Positions 33,009-44,939 of a stretch of DNA of 64,000 nucleotides are shown here, piece after piece (within the stretch, counting starts at the first letter, position 1; each line of letters begins with the position of its first letter). Under the pieces are notes generated by a model. It did not search any database. It had not been told where the DNA came from and saw only the letters and a list, made by a program, of their open reading frames with translations. This stretch comes from Albifimbria verrucaria (lineage: Eukaryota > Ascomycota > Sordariomycetes > Hypocreales > Stachybotryaceae): contig JAHREC010000046.1 in NCBI GenBank assembly GCA_020081605.1, positions 89,725 through 153,724 on the forward strand. Reading direction: 5' to 3'. A program made the translations under genes and the position numbers.

Positions 33009-34116
33009 ATGTTTGCTCTATCATTCACACCCTACTTGGGAGTCATATCGTCTTTGGCAAAGGTCCTCAAATCGCCCTTGGTGGCTGGCTTTCTTCTCTT
33101 TTTTCTGCATACGCCCATAAGCTGCCTGATGGAGTCACCTCTTTGTCAACCATCGGGTGGCTCAGGGCGTCATACGGGAACGAGCCCTGCCTGCTCAAAA
33201 AAATCATTTACTTTTACTTGGCTCTTTTCACAATCGATAGGCTCAATGGCATGCTGAATACTGCAGTGTGTGATTCATTTCGCCTTCCCCAATCATACGC
33301 AATGGATGGTTAGCATCCAGAACTGTAGGCGACAATTTGTATGGTCAAGTCGCCGTCGTAACAGGTGGTTCCAGCGGCATCGGAAAGAAGCTCGTGGAAA
33401 GGATGGCTAGGCTTGGTATGCAAGTGGCCGTCCTCGATATTCAAACTATGCCGCCAGAAGCATTCGAAAAAGGATCTCGGGTGCATTTCTACCACTGCGA
33501 CGTTTCTGAGCCAGAGTCTGTTGCGAAAGTTGCGGACACCATCCGCTCCGACCTTGGGAACCCACACATACTCGTTAATAATGCTGGCATCGGCCAACAA
33601 GCCACCATCTTGGAGACTTCGGACGACATGCTGCGGAGGCTTTTTGAGGTAAATTGCCTCGCCTTGTGGCACACGACCAAACAGTTCCTACCCTATATGG
33701 TTGAACAGAACAAGGGTCATGTTGTCACCATGGCCAGCGTCGCCTCCTTCATCGGCCTCCCAACGGCCGCAAGTTACTCGGCTGCCAAGGCAGGAGCCCT
33801 TGCCTTCCACGAAGCTTTAACGTCCGAGCTCAAGCATTTTTACGGAGCACCAGATGTACGGACTACGATTGTGCATCCGTATTTTGTTCGGACACCTCTA
33901 CTGGGCCATATTGCTAACCTCGCCGATCATTTAGGTGGCGACATGCTTACGCCCGATGATGTAGCCCAAAAGGTTTTAGAAATCGTAAAGAGCAACAAGA
34001 GTGGCCAGCTTGTCATACCAAGTCATATGGGATTCATGTCTGGTTTTGGGGCATGGCCCCTCTGGGCGCAACAGATTATTCGGGACCTAACTGCCTCGTT
34101 CATAGCAAAAACGTAG
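33009..34116 (+). CDS. Short-chain dehydrogenase/reductase
   Basis: The catalytic part (33337-34116) is a classical SDR. It has TGGSSGIG for NAD(P) binding, a DIQ cofactor-selecting strand, HCDVS, LVNNAGIG, the catalytic Ser in TMASVASFIG and YSAAK with the Tyr/Lys pair. An Asp after the second strand (VLDIQ) favours NAD(H). The N-terminus has a hydrophobic anchor (VAGFLLFFL) and a second helix (KIIYFYLALFTID), as in membrane-bound retinol-dehydrogenase-like SDRs. The N-terminal part changes frame at T6 33099-33104. It joins the catalytic part through a likely 53-nt intron whose donor is near 33268. It lies 590 bp upstream of a P450 in the same orientation, so the two may act on one substrate. 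Confidence 0.75.
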
Positions 34117-34707
34117 AAAAGAAGCCGTTTCTGATTAACGGTAATGCGTTGAGTGGAAGAAGCTGAACATAGTGGAATGAAAATTGAGATTATTACAGTA
34201 TTTGAACAAAAGTGTTTTCCTACATACATGTGTAGTATGAGGTTCACACTGTGCCCACCCGGCAAATTGGCGCCAAATCTCAGAGGATGTGGTTCATGCG
34301 TATAACAGTATGTCCGTGCAGTGTCACCTGTGATTATCGATCTTCAGGCTAAAAAATGGTTTGAGCGTTATTTTATGCTGTGGATAACTTGCGCGGGATA
34401 TATGTGACGAAAGACGCACATTCAGGGCCACTAATTTCGAGCGACCGACTTGGAGCCGTTTGGGTCTGCAGACCCACTGGTCGTAACAATGAGCCCCATA
34501 CGACAACAATTCCGTTATATGTGTTATACAACTGGCGGCATGTTGTGGCGTTCAGTGTAATGAAGCCCCAACTACCCAATCGTAGTCAGATTTAGTACAA
34601 AGCTGACAAGATGGTCGTATCGGCTCGTGCCTCATCGTTGCTAAGAATAACCGCTGTGAAACAGTTTTCTTAGTCAAGTTGACTGATTTACGTGTCACGA
34701 GCAAGAG
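34117..34707. other. Intergenic between SDR and P450
   Basis: No gene recognised. Small frames on both strands at 34324-34595 are shadows of each other. Confidence 0.45.
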
Positions 34708-36599
34708 ATGTTGCTATTCGGGATCGCAGCCATCATCGTTGTGGCAATGGCCACCTTGAGATGGGTCCTGGTACTCTTGGCAGGCTGTAGAGCAAAGCTG
34801 AAGAACCTACCTGGACCAAGGGTAAGTTGATTCATGACTGCACCATCAGCCATCATTTTGCTGACAGATCCATAGGATGGTGTTTTCTTGTTTGGACAGA
34901 GCCTCAACTTCATGAACATCCCATGGGCCCCGGATCTGTTCTGTCGATGGTCTCGCACATGGCCAGACAGTCCCTTGATACGATACATCGGCTTCGGGAA
35001 CACGGAAAGCCTCCTCGTGAACGACGTTGAGGCCTACAAAGATGTTCTCACAAGGAAGAGCTCTAGCTTCATCAAACCTGCCGTGGCACGGCTGTTTGCA
35101 CGAGACTTCATCGGTGATGGACTTCCGTTCGCAGAGGGTCACCTTCATAAATCTCGGCGAGCAAGCTTGGTTCGTAAGTTAGAAACATGCACCTCGTAAT
35201 TGAGTTGCGGATTGCCTAAACAGTGTGCAGGCTCGTTCTCCAACTCCCAGCTCAAAGCCGACTTCTTCATGGTCCAGGCCAAAGCCGAACAATTGGCCTC
35301 TGTACTGAGCGTGCGGAGAAACGCCAATGACGAGGTTGAAGGTATTGTTGGGCTCCTGATTGATTTGTTCTTGAAATCGGCTGACTAGTGGCAACGCTGC
35401 TCATCAGTCGAGACAGACATCTGGAAGATGGTACTCGACGTCATCGGGAAAAAGATATTTGACATTGATTTCAACTCGTTGGGCTCTGAGGAGTGCTCTT
35501 TGTTCGAGTCTCTCTCCTATATGATGCAGCCATCCAAGTTGAACTGCCTTGTCCAATATGTTAACATGGTTTTTCCAATACGGAAGTTGATCCCATACGG
35601 GGAAGTTCGAGATTTCCAGCTGCATTCAGAAAATGCACGATCTAAAATCCGTGACCTTATCAGGCAAAGGAAGGCAAGGATGCTAAGTCCACCCATTGAC
35701 GAATCGATGGACAAGGTGAATGTGAACCAGTACCCAGATGTCCTCTATCATCTACTTCAACACAATGATTCATCGTGGCCGGAGAACGATATTGTGGAAT
35801 ACGTATGTCTTTCGTATCTTATGAGGGCCACTCAGGTTATGCGCTGACTTTTTACATAGCTTCTGAACATGTTGATGCTAGGTACGTTGATTGTTTCATG
35901 GCATACGTGTCATTGCACCTGTTGCAAAATACTCATCATGCATTTGATCCTGAAGGGCACGATACAACCGCCTGTTCAATCTTATGGGCCGTTCATGAGC
36001 TATCACGTAGGCCGGAAGAACAACAGCGACTACGCGAGGAAATAGAAGTCGCGTACGGCTCAGACCAGCCTATGTCTTATAGCATCATTGAAAAGCTCCC
36101 TTACCTTCACAACTTTGTTCAAGAAGTCCTTCGTCTTTACTCTGCCGGTGAGAAAAGAAATCAACAGACGTTGCTCTTGTAGAAGTAAAATCCGACTAAT
36201 ATAACGGGTCTCCAGTGGCATTTGTACCTCGAGAAGCTGCTGAAGATGTGGAAGTGGCAGGAATACACATTCCACGTGGCACAGTACTCCAGCTATCACC
36301 GGCTGTCATCAATCTGCATCCGAGCATCTGGGGAAACATCTCGGGATTTCGACCCCGACCGGTGGGAGAAACGTGATGGAGTCGCTGGCGATGCATACGC
36401 CTTTCAAACATTTCATAATGGACCACGAGTTTGCCCTGGTAAGCAGCTGGCCATGATGGAAATAAAGCTATTGATAGTGGAGCTTGTCAGAAGATTCAGG
36501 ATTGAAGTTGTTCATCCGGAAATGGAAATAGCGCAGCCAACATTAACCTTGAGACCAAAAAACAAGCTGACAGTCCGCCTCATCGAGGGCAATAACTAG
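34708..36599 (+). CDS. Cytochrome P450, one frameshift
   Basis: Seven exons fit with consistent phases: 34708-34821, 34876-35173, 35231-35341, 35408-35802, 35860-35881, 35956-36147 and 36216-36599. It has an N-terminal anchor followed by LPGPR and an I-helix LGHDTTA assembled across a 22-nt mini-exon. The K-helix is QEVLRLY (ExxR), then FDPDRW and the heme loop FHNGPRVCPG with the Cys ligand. The HDTT form and loop resemble CYP4/CYP52-like clans more than CYP65. In exon 7 a run of four G (36330-36333) shifts frame between the HPSIW segment and SRDFDPDRW. One G fewer restores it. Everything needed for catalysis is present on either side. Confidence 0.8.
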
Positions 36600-36943
36600 T
36601 GGCTATTAGAAGGTATTGGATCCTGTTCAGCAAATAGCACGCTCATTGGAAAGCACCTTAAGACTGAAAGAAACCACGGTGTAGTCTAGTCTCCCCGTAC
36701 GGATGGCGCAATGGTGTTGAGGTAGACCTTCACTCGGTCTAAAGAGTGCGCAAAACACATGACTCAAGATGGAACAATACGAATGGTAGCTAATAAATTT
36801 AAAATCTCCCTAGATATATATGCATGTAACTCTAATCAAGAACTCGCGTGTTTGTGTTCTTGCTCCTCAACACTCTGGATTTACAGCCCACTACTCGGAG
36901 AAAGAATGAGGTCAGCTCTGTTCTGTTAAGAACAGCCAGTTCT
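36600..36943. other. Intergenic
   Basis: Convergent 3' ends of the P450 and the SUR7-like gene. Nothing else seen. Confidence 0.5.
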
Positions 36944-37707
36944 TTATGAGTCACAAAGGATCGAGAATGGCCAAAGTATCGCTGCTCCAACGGCCAGAGC
37001 GACACCGCTCCAGATCGCTACCATCGAGTTTGCGTTTATCTCCGCGTGGCCACCGTACGACTTGCTTGACGCTTTCACAGCCCCAACTACAAGAATCGCC
37101 TGGGTCGTTGCAAGTGAGGCCGCGACAGAAACTAAGAGGACGGTGATAGATGCGAAGAGCCACATAAACCAACGAACCTTGGCGGAATAATTGCAGAGGA
37201 TACCCAAGGAAAGCTCAACCGCCGAGGCGATTAAGGCGACAATCATACACGCCTGTGTCCATCCGGAGATATGAACAAAGGCTTTGAGGGCGCCTCTTAA
37301 CTCCTGCGGAAGCTTTAACTCGCCCCTGAACCCTGTACTTTGAAATGTGTGGGATCCAGATAATGCGAAGCCCAGTCAAATTTGCTATCTGAGCAGTGGC
37401 GGGATTCGTCATCCAATTCGATCCAGCAAAAGCCGAAGATGTTAACGTCGTAGCCCTTGGCCAGGTGGAGGTCTTTCGCAGTGATATTCTCCTTTGAGTT
37501 GGCCCAGGCGCTTACGTCAAAATCGAAAGGGTTCTGTGTTAGATTTTTCAAATCAAGTGATCGTATGGAGACATTCTCTGTGTCGAGATGAAACAAAGAG
37601 AGTTTATGATGGGTGACACCACTCAAGGTAGAGACGAATATAGAGACGAAAGAACCCGCAGTGAGGATAACAGGAAGAACTAGAAAGAGTAATCGCCTTA
37701 CGACCAT
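36944..37707 (-). CDS. SUR7/PalI-like membrane protein, one frameshift
   Basis: Four-helix plasma-membrane protein. The N-terminal helix (LLFLVLPVILTAGSFVSIF) is followed by an extracellular loop with the paired cysteines of the SUR7 family (IFGFCWIE...HCS). Three further helices follow in the C-terminal part. SUR7 proteins organise eisosome/MCC membrane domains and influence cell-wall synthesis. Between the loop and the second helix the frame changes at GGGG on the minus strand (plus 37323-37326). Adding one G joins the two parts, leading into LPQELRGALKAF, which is typical for the family. An intron here would be only 35 nt, too short for fungi. Confidence 0.65.
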
Positions 37708-38683
37708 CTTTGGGAATGAACAATTTCAATAACAGATGATCCAGTGTGCGTCTCTGAGACTTAGGGCACTTTATAATATCTCGGCTTCTTCACTGGGAGA
37801 GAGCACATTGCAGCCATCATAGTGCCTAAGAAGAGATAACATAAAAAGACCATTCGAGCAGGAATAGAAAGGATAATCAAATATACAATACTTCATGTTT
37901 CAATCCATCCAATATGGAGAGTATCTCGCTACGTACATATGTAGTATTTATGTAAAAAGTGTAGGTATCCTGTTTTCTAACTGGCGAAAACATACAATGC
38001 TAAGAGCTGGTATGAATACTGCCCTAAGATATCAGGAGAGAAAATCGAATACGGATATATATTATTTTTGTATGTCTGCAACCATCGGCTCTGCTACTAT
38101 TCCGCTTTCCTGGTGACCGACCTGCCCCATGCCACTTCATTGATTCTTGGTATCATTGGCTGCGAGGGTACCTCCCAAGATGACCATTTTTGGTTCACGC
38201 GTTTGGGTATATATGAATCTTGACCTGAGGCTTTCAACCCCTCTTGACGATCTGATTTTGACAAAGATCGAACCACAGCTTGCCATGCTTTGCTGCACCA
38301 CAATACTGAATTGCGAATCGCCCTATGAGGGATGCAAGTAAGAGTTGCCAGTGTGGTTTTCATTTTAAACATGAGTTTAGTGTCGTTGATATTTGCATAA
38401 GATAGGGAGATCAGTTTCTTATATAGCAGGACTACCACTGTAGAATGGACCTAAAAGCATACTGAAAATTGATGAAGACATATAGGTGTATGTTTACAAT
38501 GAAAAATAAGAAAAACCCCATCTATATTTAGCCACTTACAGTATACAATCCATGAATTAACATGAATCTTACAAGAGTTCAATGAAAGCTTGCTGCGTTC
38601 AGTAGTCACCTAGTTTCGCAATAGCCACTTTCGATAGAGCCAGACTGTTCAGTAACAAAACTACATACACCTTAAATGCAAAT
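37708..38683. other. Intergenic
   Basis: About 1 kb without a supportable gene. Frames at 37895-38116 (plus) and 38097-38438 (minus) have no features. Confidence 0.4.
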
Positions 38684-38764
38684 TTGCCCACGTATATAGC
38701 CACGCGGAGGACAACTCTGCCTACGCAACAAGAGCTGCAGTGTTACTTCAACCCAAAGGTGAAG

Positions 38765-39376
38765 ATGTTAGACCAGGTTCAAGATATGGATGCTGTTTCC
38801 AGTGAAAAACCATGCTCCCGTCCTCTTATTTCCGAATATAACACTGATTGCTTTATAGTCAAGTTAGATGAAATACAGAAGCTTGAGCAGCTTAAATCTC
38901 TATTTGACCAAACTTGGCCGTGTCTTGGGTTAGCACTGCAGACAGAGTTTGTTCAGTTTGTCCTAGACAAACAGCCATCGGAAGATGAAGATGGAGTTCC
39001 CAAAGTAAGTCTCATGAGACTTTAATTTCAATCTGTGGACTGGAATCTGACCACTCCTAGTTAACCTACCCCGTCGATGACTACGAATTGCCTGTCGAAA
39101 TCATGGACGAGGACAACGAAACTCAAGTTGAATCTTATCCTTCATCAGTTTATAGCATTGACTTAGACGCTGGGGGATCAACGATGCGGGTCTGATAGCG
39201 ACACGTTAGTTGAATCCTACACCTGTCCCACGCCGGAATTTCCTGCATCCGAGGTTCGATTCTTTGTCTTCTCTGCCGAACGCTAAACTGATGTTCTGAG
39301 CTAGGAGAGCAACCCTGCCGTAGTGTATGCTATTGAGGATGATGAGTGGCAGGAGAAGCTCTTCTTGCAGTCATGA
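38765..39376 (+). CDS. Small acidic hypothetical protein
   Basis: Acidic, intron-containing gene of unknown family. Exon 1 runs to about 39003, ending before a GTAAGT donor. Exon 2 begins at about 39061 (LTYPVDDYELPVEI) and exon 3 at about 39306, with a TGA ending at 39376. The frame changes within exon 2 at GGGGG 39172-39176. One G fewer gives a continuous Asp/Ser/Glu-rich protein containing SDSDTLVESY. The start codon is uncertain. Confidence 0.4.
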
Positions 39377-40428
39377 AAGGCAGAATGTGTACACATAAAT
39401 GAATAGAGATGGCTAATAGATACAGTATGTCTAATATCACACTACGAAGCTGAAATAAGATGATTTCCTTGCATCAAATATTGAATTGACTGCGGCTCCT
39501 GTAGGGTATGTGAAACTACACAAGATCGTGATTACAATCCCAGCTCTCACCACACTCCAACCTGATGTCATAGACAAATTGAAGTCCTCTATAATTTCGT
39601 CCAGGCTCGCATCTTGAGCCAAAAATGACAAGCAAGAACAGGCGAATAATTTAGACAATTACAAGTCGTGGTTTGAAATCCCTCATTCTTTCCAAAGTCA
39701 TCTACACGACAGCCCCTCTCCCTGTTGCAGCTAGGAAAAACAACTATCCACAGGCCATTTCACAAACGTCCAGGTGCACTAAACTGCACGCCACCTAGGG
39801 TGGGCCTCTGGCTAGCAAGGGGTCGGGCCAGGAAAGAAATAGCAGCCATGTTCAAACACGTAGGTTCGGATAATTGAATATGAGCCCCACCGTGCTGTAT
39901 TGTTTAGACAACAATTTAGTGGAAGGCCGGGGCCGGGTTCGACCCAGATGTCACGCTTCAAAGCATTAAACACTCGTAGCGAACGCACTTAGGAATGGAG
40001 GAGCAACATGGGGAATCATACAGTCCCACCTTGCCCCACGACCATGAAAGGCAAAGATGGTGAGTCGAGATCGATACGACTCTTAGGAGACCCAGGCTTA
40101 GCCCGACATGTAACAATACATACCAACAAGGGCTTGATAGTAACGGAACCCACATAGCTCTACTAAGATATATCTATGGGCGTCTCATTTCTAGCGGCAA
40201 GAATCAGGAAACAACGTTCTGAATTCTGTCATTCTAGGCATTGTTGTCCAAACATTTTTTTATCCCACCGACAAATAAGATCAAGAGCTTTGTCTCAGAA
40301 AGCCGGTGAAGTAGTTTTCCTGGTTGCAGCATACCATTATAGCGCATCTAACAGACTTTTAGTAGGGCTAAATAATAGCTTCATCTTATATATCCGCGAG
40401 TGCTGGTCTGATAGGCCAGGATTTGAAA
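39377..40428. other. Intergenic
   Basis: No gene supported. A GGTTCGACC word at about 39939 resembles a tRNA B box, but no cloverleaf could be folded around it. Confidence 0.4.
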
Positions 40429-40614
40429 ATGAGTCTCGACGACCTAAAGGAACTGGACGGACCGGATGTGTCAGAAGCAATGTTCGATTTTGAAAAGCTT
40501 GTGGCAAACAAATTTTATCTTACACATGACGTTCCTCACTTTCAGGAGTTCGTTTGGGGCCTTGTCATGAGCTACGCACATGATTTATTCATAAGAAAAG
40601 AGGAGGAAATATAA
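40429..40614 (+). CDS. Small hypothetical protein
   Basis: 61 codons, acidic, predicted helical, with a Trp/Phe-rich centre (FQEFVWGLVMSYAHDLF). Protein-like composition, no family. It lies 40 bp from the convergent small gene at 40657-40920. Confidence 0.3.
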   Translation: MSLDDLKELDGPDVSEAMFDFEKLVANKFYLTHDVPHFQEFVWGLVMSYAHDLFIRKEEEI

Positions 40615-40656
40615 TGTAAAACCGTGTTAGTATAATGAGGGTGACCATTGGCATGA

Positions 40657-40920
40657 TCAGCGCGCAAACCGTGGGAATGGTACCGTGATGGAATCTTGTG
40701 ACTGAAAGCCATGTTCCTTGACAAGGAACTCCACCAAACGAAAACGCTCGAGGCCCACGGAATCCTCCTCATGGGCGATAAAATCTAGCCTGATGTAGTT
40801 ACTGGATGCCTCGGCGACTCTGTACTTGGAATCGATCAAGAAATGTTCTAATTCCAATCGAAACAAATCCAGATCTTCTGGGCTTGAACACCACACCAGA
40901 ATACTCTGACTGTTACCCAT
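40657..40920 (-). CDS. Small protein with N-myristoylation signal
   Basis: 87 codons beginning MGNSQS, which fits the N-myristoyltransferase consensus MGxxxS. The rest is charged and compact (VWCSSPEDLDLFRLELEHFL). If real, it would be a lipid-anchored cytoplasmic microprotein. No homologous family is recognised. Confidence 0.4.
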   Translation of the reverse strand: MGNSQSILVWCSSPEDLDLFRLELEHFLIDSKYRVAEASSNYIRLDFIAHEEDSVGLERFRLVEFLVKEHGFQSQDSITVPFPRFAR

Positions 40921-42214
40921 TTATATATCCCTATTTGATAATCCGTGGTGAAGAGCGATTGGGGATGGACGGTTGTTTATAAGGTCATGGGTTATGCTCC
41001 TTGTTTGGGTGAAATGGCCGAGTAAGCATGAATATACGACAATGCGTTGGGCTTTCTGCGGTGAAGTGCCTGGGTCGGAATAAAATTAGAAACCAGGGGC
41101 GATATCATCGTGGTGTCACGGGATGATAACCGCTCGTTGGCCTAGAGGGGTTCTCACACTGTTCACCTCTAAATTAGAAGCCCGCTCAATTCTTGAGTAC
41201 AAGGCTTCGAGAATGTTGTATGTGTCCATAGGATTCTCATTGCGGTCTCGACAGTGGCGTGGAGGTAAGACCTTTGTCGAGTACGGTATGCGGCTGTGTT
41301 ACGCTCGTAAATGTCCCCGATATGGTTACATGGCCGGTCAAGTCCACTCTGATCAGACAAAGCCACGCTGGAATTCGCCCGACCTCTATTAGCCTAGGTG
41401 ACCAAGGCATACTTTGTGGAGTCTTTGGCAAGGATCTCTACATGCTGTGGAAACAGATAGGGTTGGTTAACGCACGGCTTCCAAGGCAACCCGCTCTGTC
41501 ACTCATCACCTAAGCACACTCTACCCGTCTTGTGTTTGCAACACGCGCCTCAGGATACCTAGGAGAATACAGGGACAGAATATACTGTAGTACTAATCGG
41601 AGTAGAGCAGACATCAACAAGCTTCACGAATCCGCCATCGCGTGAAAGGCTCTGGCCGGAATATTGAGATGAACACTACACTCGACTCAGCCATGTGCAT
41701 CCCTGGTATCACAGCCCCAGGCGCATTGCGTCTTCCAACCAGGGTAGGAGAAGATAGTTAGCTTCTTTGGTAGGGACTACAACAAAGACTTGCTCTACTA
41801 TGATATTTAGACGTTGCCAATTCGCTCTTTGTTGCTCTTTTGAGTGAGCAGTTCTCTCATCTTCTTAACGTTTTACTTTTCGAGGGTTCCATCCTCCAAC
41901 ATCCGGCTTTACCCATCAAGACGCACACATTTGAGCCTAACCTAAACCGACACCATTACGGCAGGTCCAAGAGCCTTTCGGCCTTTAGAAATGAGAATGG
42001 CAATCTATGGCGAGCAGCATGAGCGTATGCCGTTGATGTCAAATACGAGCACGCAAATTTTACTCAGCCCAAGTGTGAGGCAGAGATGTGAAGGCATGGT
42101 GATCTCTGTATTACATGTAATCAAAGTAACGTTCCAAAGCAGTATGCATATCTAAGACCCCCAGTTTACGTCAAGGTAGCCAGTGACCTAACCATTCTTT
42201 ATCACCCATTCTAG
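40921..42214. other. Intergenic, may hold 5' exons of the calcium exchanger
   Basis: No independent gene supported. The frame at 41840-42022 (basic, His/Arg-rich end) could be an N-terminal cytosolic exon of the downstream exchanger but the splice could not be fixed. A branch-point/acceptor pair (cctaac...ttctag) at about 42187-42214 precedes the first secure exon. Confidence 0.4.
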
Positions 42215-43546
42215 GTTATGCGAATTATTTACTAGTGATGGTGCCTCTCGGCATCATAGCCGACTTGTTCCGTTGGGGTCCCTGGGTGATCTTCATCATC
42301 AACTTTCTAGCCATCATCCCATTAGCTGCTATCTTGTCCTTTGCGACCGAAGAACTTTCTTCCATGGTTGGGGAAACACTGGGTGGTTTGCTGAATGCAA
42401 CTTTTGGCAATGCAGTTGAATTGATCGTGCGCCGTTCATCTCTCTCCTCTCCCACGGTGGCCTCACCACTAATGATCAACAGGTCAGCATTGTAGCCCTT
42501 GAAAAGAATCAGTTAGAAGTTGTTCAATCGTCCATGCTAGGTTCAGTACTGTCCAACCTGCTCTTTGTGACGGGCCTGTGCTTTATTTCTGGCGGCTTGA
42601 GCCATCGTGGCAGTAACGGCAATGGGATAGAGCAAACCTTCTCTCCTGCCATTGCTCAGACTACCTGCTGCCTAATGACGCTTGCCACAGTATCATTCAT
42701 CCTGCCATCGGTTGTGAGTGGGACGCTGATAATTAACAAATATGTTTCGATTCGTACAGCTGACTCCCATGCCTAGCTCTACTTCATTTTGGACAAGTCG
42801 CCAACGGTAGGAAGAGAGGATAGCATTCTAGTACTCTCGCGTGGAACTGCTTTCGTTTTACTGCTCGTCTACATCCTCTACCTTACATTCCAGCTTTGCA
42901 CGCACAGCAACTTGTTTGAGCAAGAGAGGATGAGCGGCGATCTCGAGGCCAATGGAGTCGTCGAAGTCAATGCGGCTTGCGAAGCTGACGACGCTGACGA
43001 AGCTGACGAAGATAACGACCAGAGACTTGATTGTTTTGCCGCGGCATCTATACTCATGATCACCACCGTCCTTGTATTTGTTTGCGCCAATTCTCTCATT
43101 GAAGTTATTGACGACTTTGCCATCACAGCGCGGATCAGTAAGACTTTTGTTGCTTTGATTCTGATCCCCATTGTGGCAAACGCCGCCGAACATGTTAGTG
43201 CTGTCGCCGTGAGCATTAAAAACAAAATGGACCTTGCGATGAAGATAGCGATGGGATCAAGCATTCAAATTTCCTCGTTCGTGATCCCTTTGCTGGTCAT
43301 GGTCGGTTGGATCATGGGTCGGGATTTGACGTTACATTTTAACTTTCGTGAGTGAAACATCAGCTCTTTAGGAATCGGCGTGGCTGCTAACCATACCAAG
43401 TGCAAATTATCGTATTGTGCATGTCTGTTTTGGTGGCCAACTACGCAATGCAGGATGGCAAGTCCAACTATCTGGAGGGCGCTCTGCTGCTTGGTCTTTA
43501 TTTCATCATCGCTATCACATTCTGGGTGGTGCCTGAGAGTTCATGA
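42215..43546 (+). CDS. Vacuolar Ca2+/H+ exchanger (CAX/VCX1 family)
   Basis: Cation/proton antiporter that loads calcium into the vacuole. Secure exons are 42215-42426, 42483-42713, 42777-43347 and 43401-43546, all in phase. The two characteristic alpha repeats are present: FGNAVELI (split by intron 1) with SIVAL, and [10 protein letters not shown], each carrying the conserved acidic residue. Between the repeats is an acidic cytosolic stretch ([14 protein letters not shown]), as in fungal family members. The last exon shows [14 protein letters not shown] and ends FWVVPESS. The exon before 42215 is not identified. An apparent in-frame TAG at 42774 is removed by a 63-nt intron with a GTGAGT donor. 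The gene looks functional. Confidence 0.85.
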
Positions 43547-43925
43547 GACTTCCCGGTGCATCTCTCGATCAGTGCATTGCTCGATTGGTGGCCCTCAGGT
43601 TGATTGATCGATGAATCGTGGACATTAAGAAGCGTCGTTGATCTTCGCAAGTAAGGGACGGGGAGACGGGACCTCTAGCACCAGGATCAGGCAACCCCGC
43701 CGCTAGTACAGAGTAGTGGAAATTGGAAATGGGTTATTGGGGCTCATTTTGACGCTAGCGCCAACCCTGCAGGTGCAATTAAATGCGTTTTCATAAAAAT
43801 ATGGGCAGCAGTACGCGCTCGAGCATTGTCAACCTTTTTTCCTCTGTAACTTATTCCTCACGGCATTACCTGCCCATGTCACAATTTGTTCTTCACCCCA
43901 CTCCACATCCAACAAGATCCGATCG
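43547..43925. other. Intergenic
   Basis: Nothing recognised; includes the likely promoter of the BAH-domain gene. Confidence 0.45.
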
Positions 43926-44662
43926 ATGGCTTGCTCACTAAAAAGAAAAATTAAGCCCAAACGATCCTCGAGGATTATTAAAAATAAAGTCACCGTATTC
44001 GATCCAACACAAGAGAAGTACAAGGTCTGCCCAAAGTCGTGGACCGGTCTGAAGTGCGCGAGCCGTATACTCTGTAAGCATGCACCCATGGAATTCCCAG
44101 GGCAGAAGAAGATCTAAAAGTATACAGTTAGAAATGGAGAGGATAAGTATGAATGCAAACACAAAACTTACGTGTTTGTGCGGTACTTGCACAAGATGAA
44201 ATTTGCCCATGAGTCGAACCCTACTGTCGGAGTTGCTCAGGTCTTGGAAATCAGACAAACAGCGCAGAACAAGATCCGGATCTTAGTATCTTGGCTGTAT
44301 CGACCTGAGGATTTACCAAGAGGTCGATGCGAGGATGACGGCTGCCATGAACTATTAGAATCAAACCATCGTAAGTATCACACAACAGATTCTCAAACTT
44401 GTCTCTCACAGCATCCCCAGGCCAAGTTATCAACATCAATTCCATTCGAGGGCTGGCACCAGTGGGCAACAGCTCCCATCTTTACTATACAGAAAGATTT
44501 TACGATACTGAGAATGACAAAGTCTCCGTAAGTCCACCTAGTTTGTTCATTGACTATTTGGAAGCAAGGTGTCCTCTTGAAAGCCAACGAAGCTTAGACG
44601 AAAACAACAGGTTCAATCCGAGCAACAAAGGACTAAAAGGCCATGTATATGCTCAAATATAA
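43926..44662 (+). CDS. BAH-domain protein (chromatin reader type)
   Basis: Three exons, 43926-44073, 44128-44370 and 44412-44662, in phase, give 213 residues. After a basic N-terminus (KRKIKPKRSSR) almost the whole protein is one bromo-adjacent homology domain. It has YVFVRYLHK, VAQVLEI, the core strand VSWLYRPEDLPRGR, ELLESNH and the closing HLYYTERFYD. BAH domains bind nucleosomes or modified histone tails, for example in Orc1, Sir3, Rsc and H3K27me3 readers. No PHD, bromo or AAA domain is attached, so this is a minimal reader. Its location in the same window as an H3 variant is suggestive. The partner is not known. Confidence 0.75.
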
Positions 44663-44939
44663 AACCACAGCCACTATGGCATTTAAAAAATCAATCACTC
44701 GGCACCAAGGAGGTTGAGAGAGATGGTGGTCCACATTAAGACAGTTATTCTCTTTATACTCAAATCGGATAGACCAATGGGTCATAAGATGCCATCACTC
44801 GTGCACCTTTCGTCAAAAGCTTGAGTATCCCCGGGGAGAAGTGAAACATGGGTTAGGCATACCATGAGCAAGGCCGAATATAGAAGCTTCATACATTGAA
44901 ATGTTTCCGCTCGGACTAGTCACTCTTCTAAACCAACGC

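Noticed and set aside
39930..39960. tRNA gene suggested by a GGTTCGACC B-box word
   Set aside because: No matching A box or acceptor stem at the required spacing.
41123..41513. Overlapping frames on both strands as genes
   Set aside because: They mirror each other, have no motifs and odd composition.
42774..42776. In-frame TAG in the calcium exchanger, suggesting a pseudogene
   Set aside because: A 63-nt intron at 42714-42776 with a GTGAGT donor and CTGAC branch point removes it and keeps phase.
43829..44258. Minus-strand frame opposite the BAH gene
   Set aside because: It is antisense to a spliced gene with a recognised domain and has no motif of its own.
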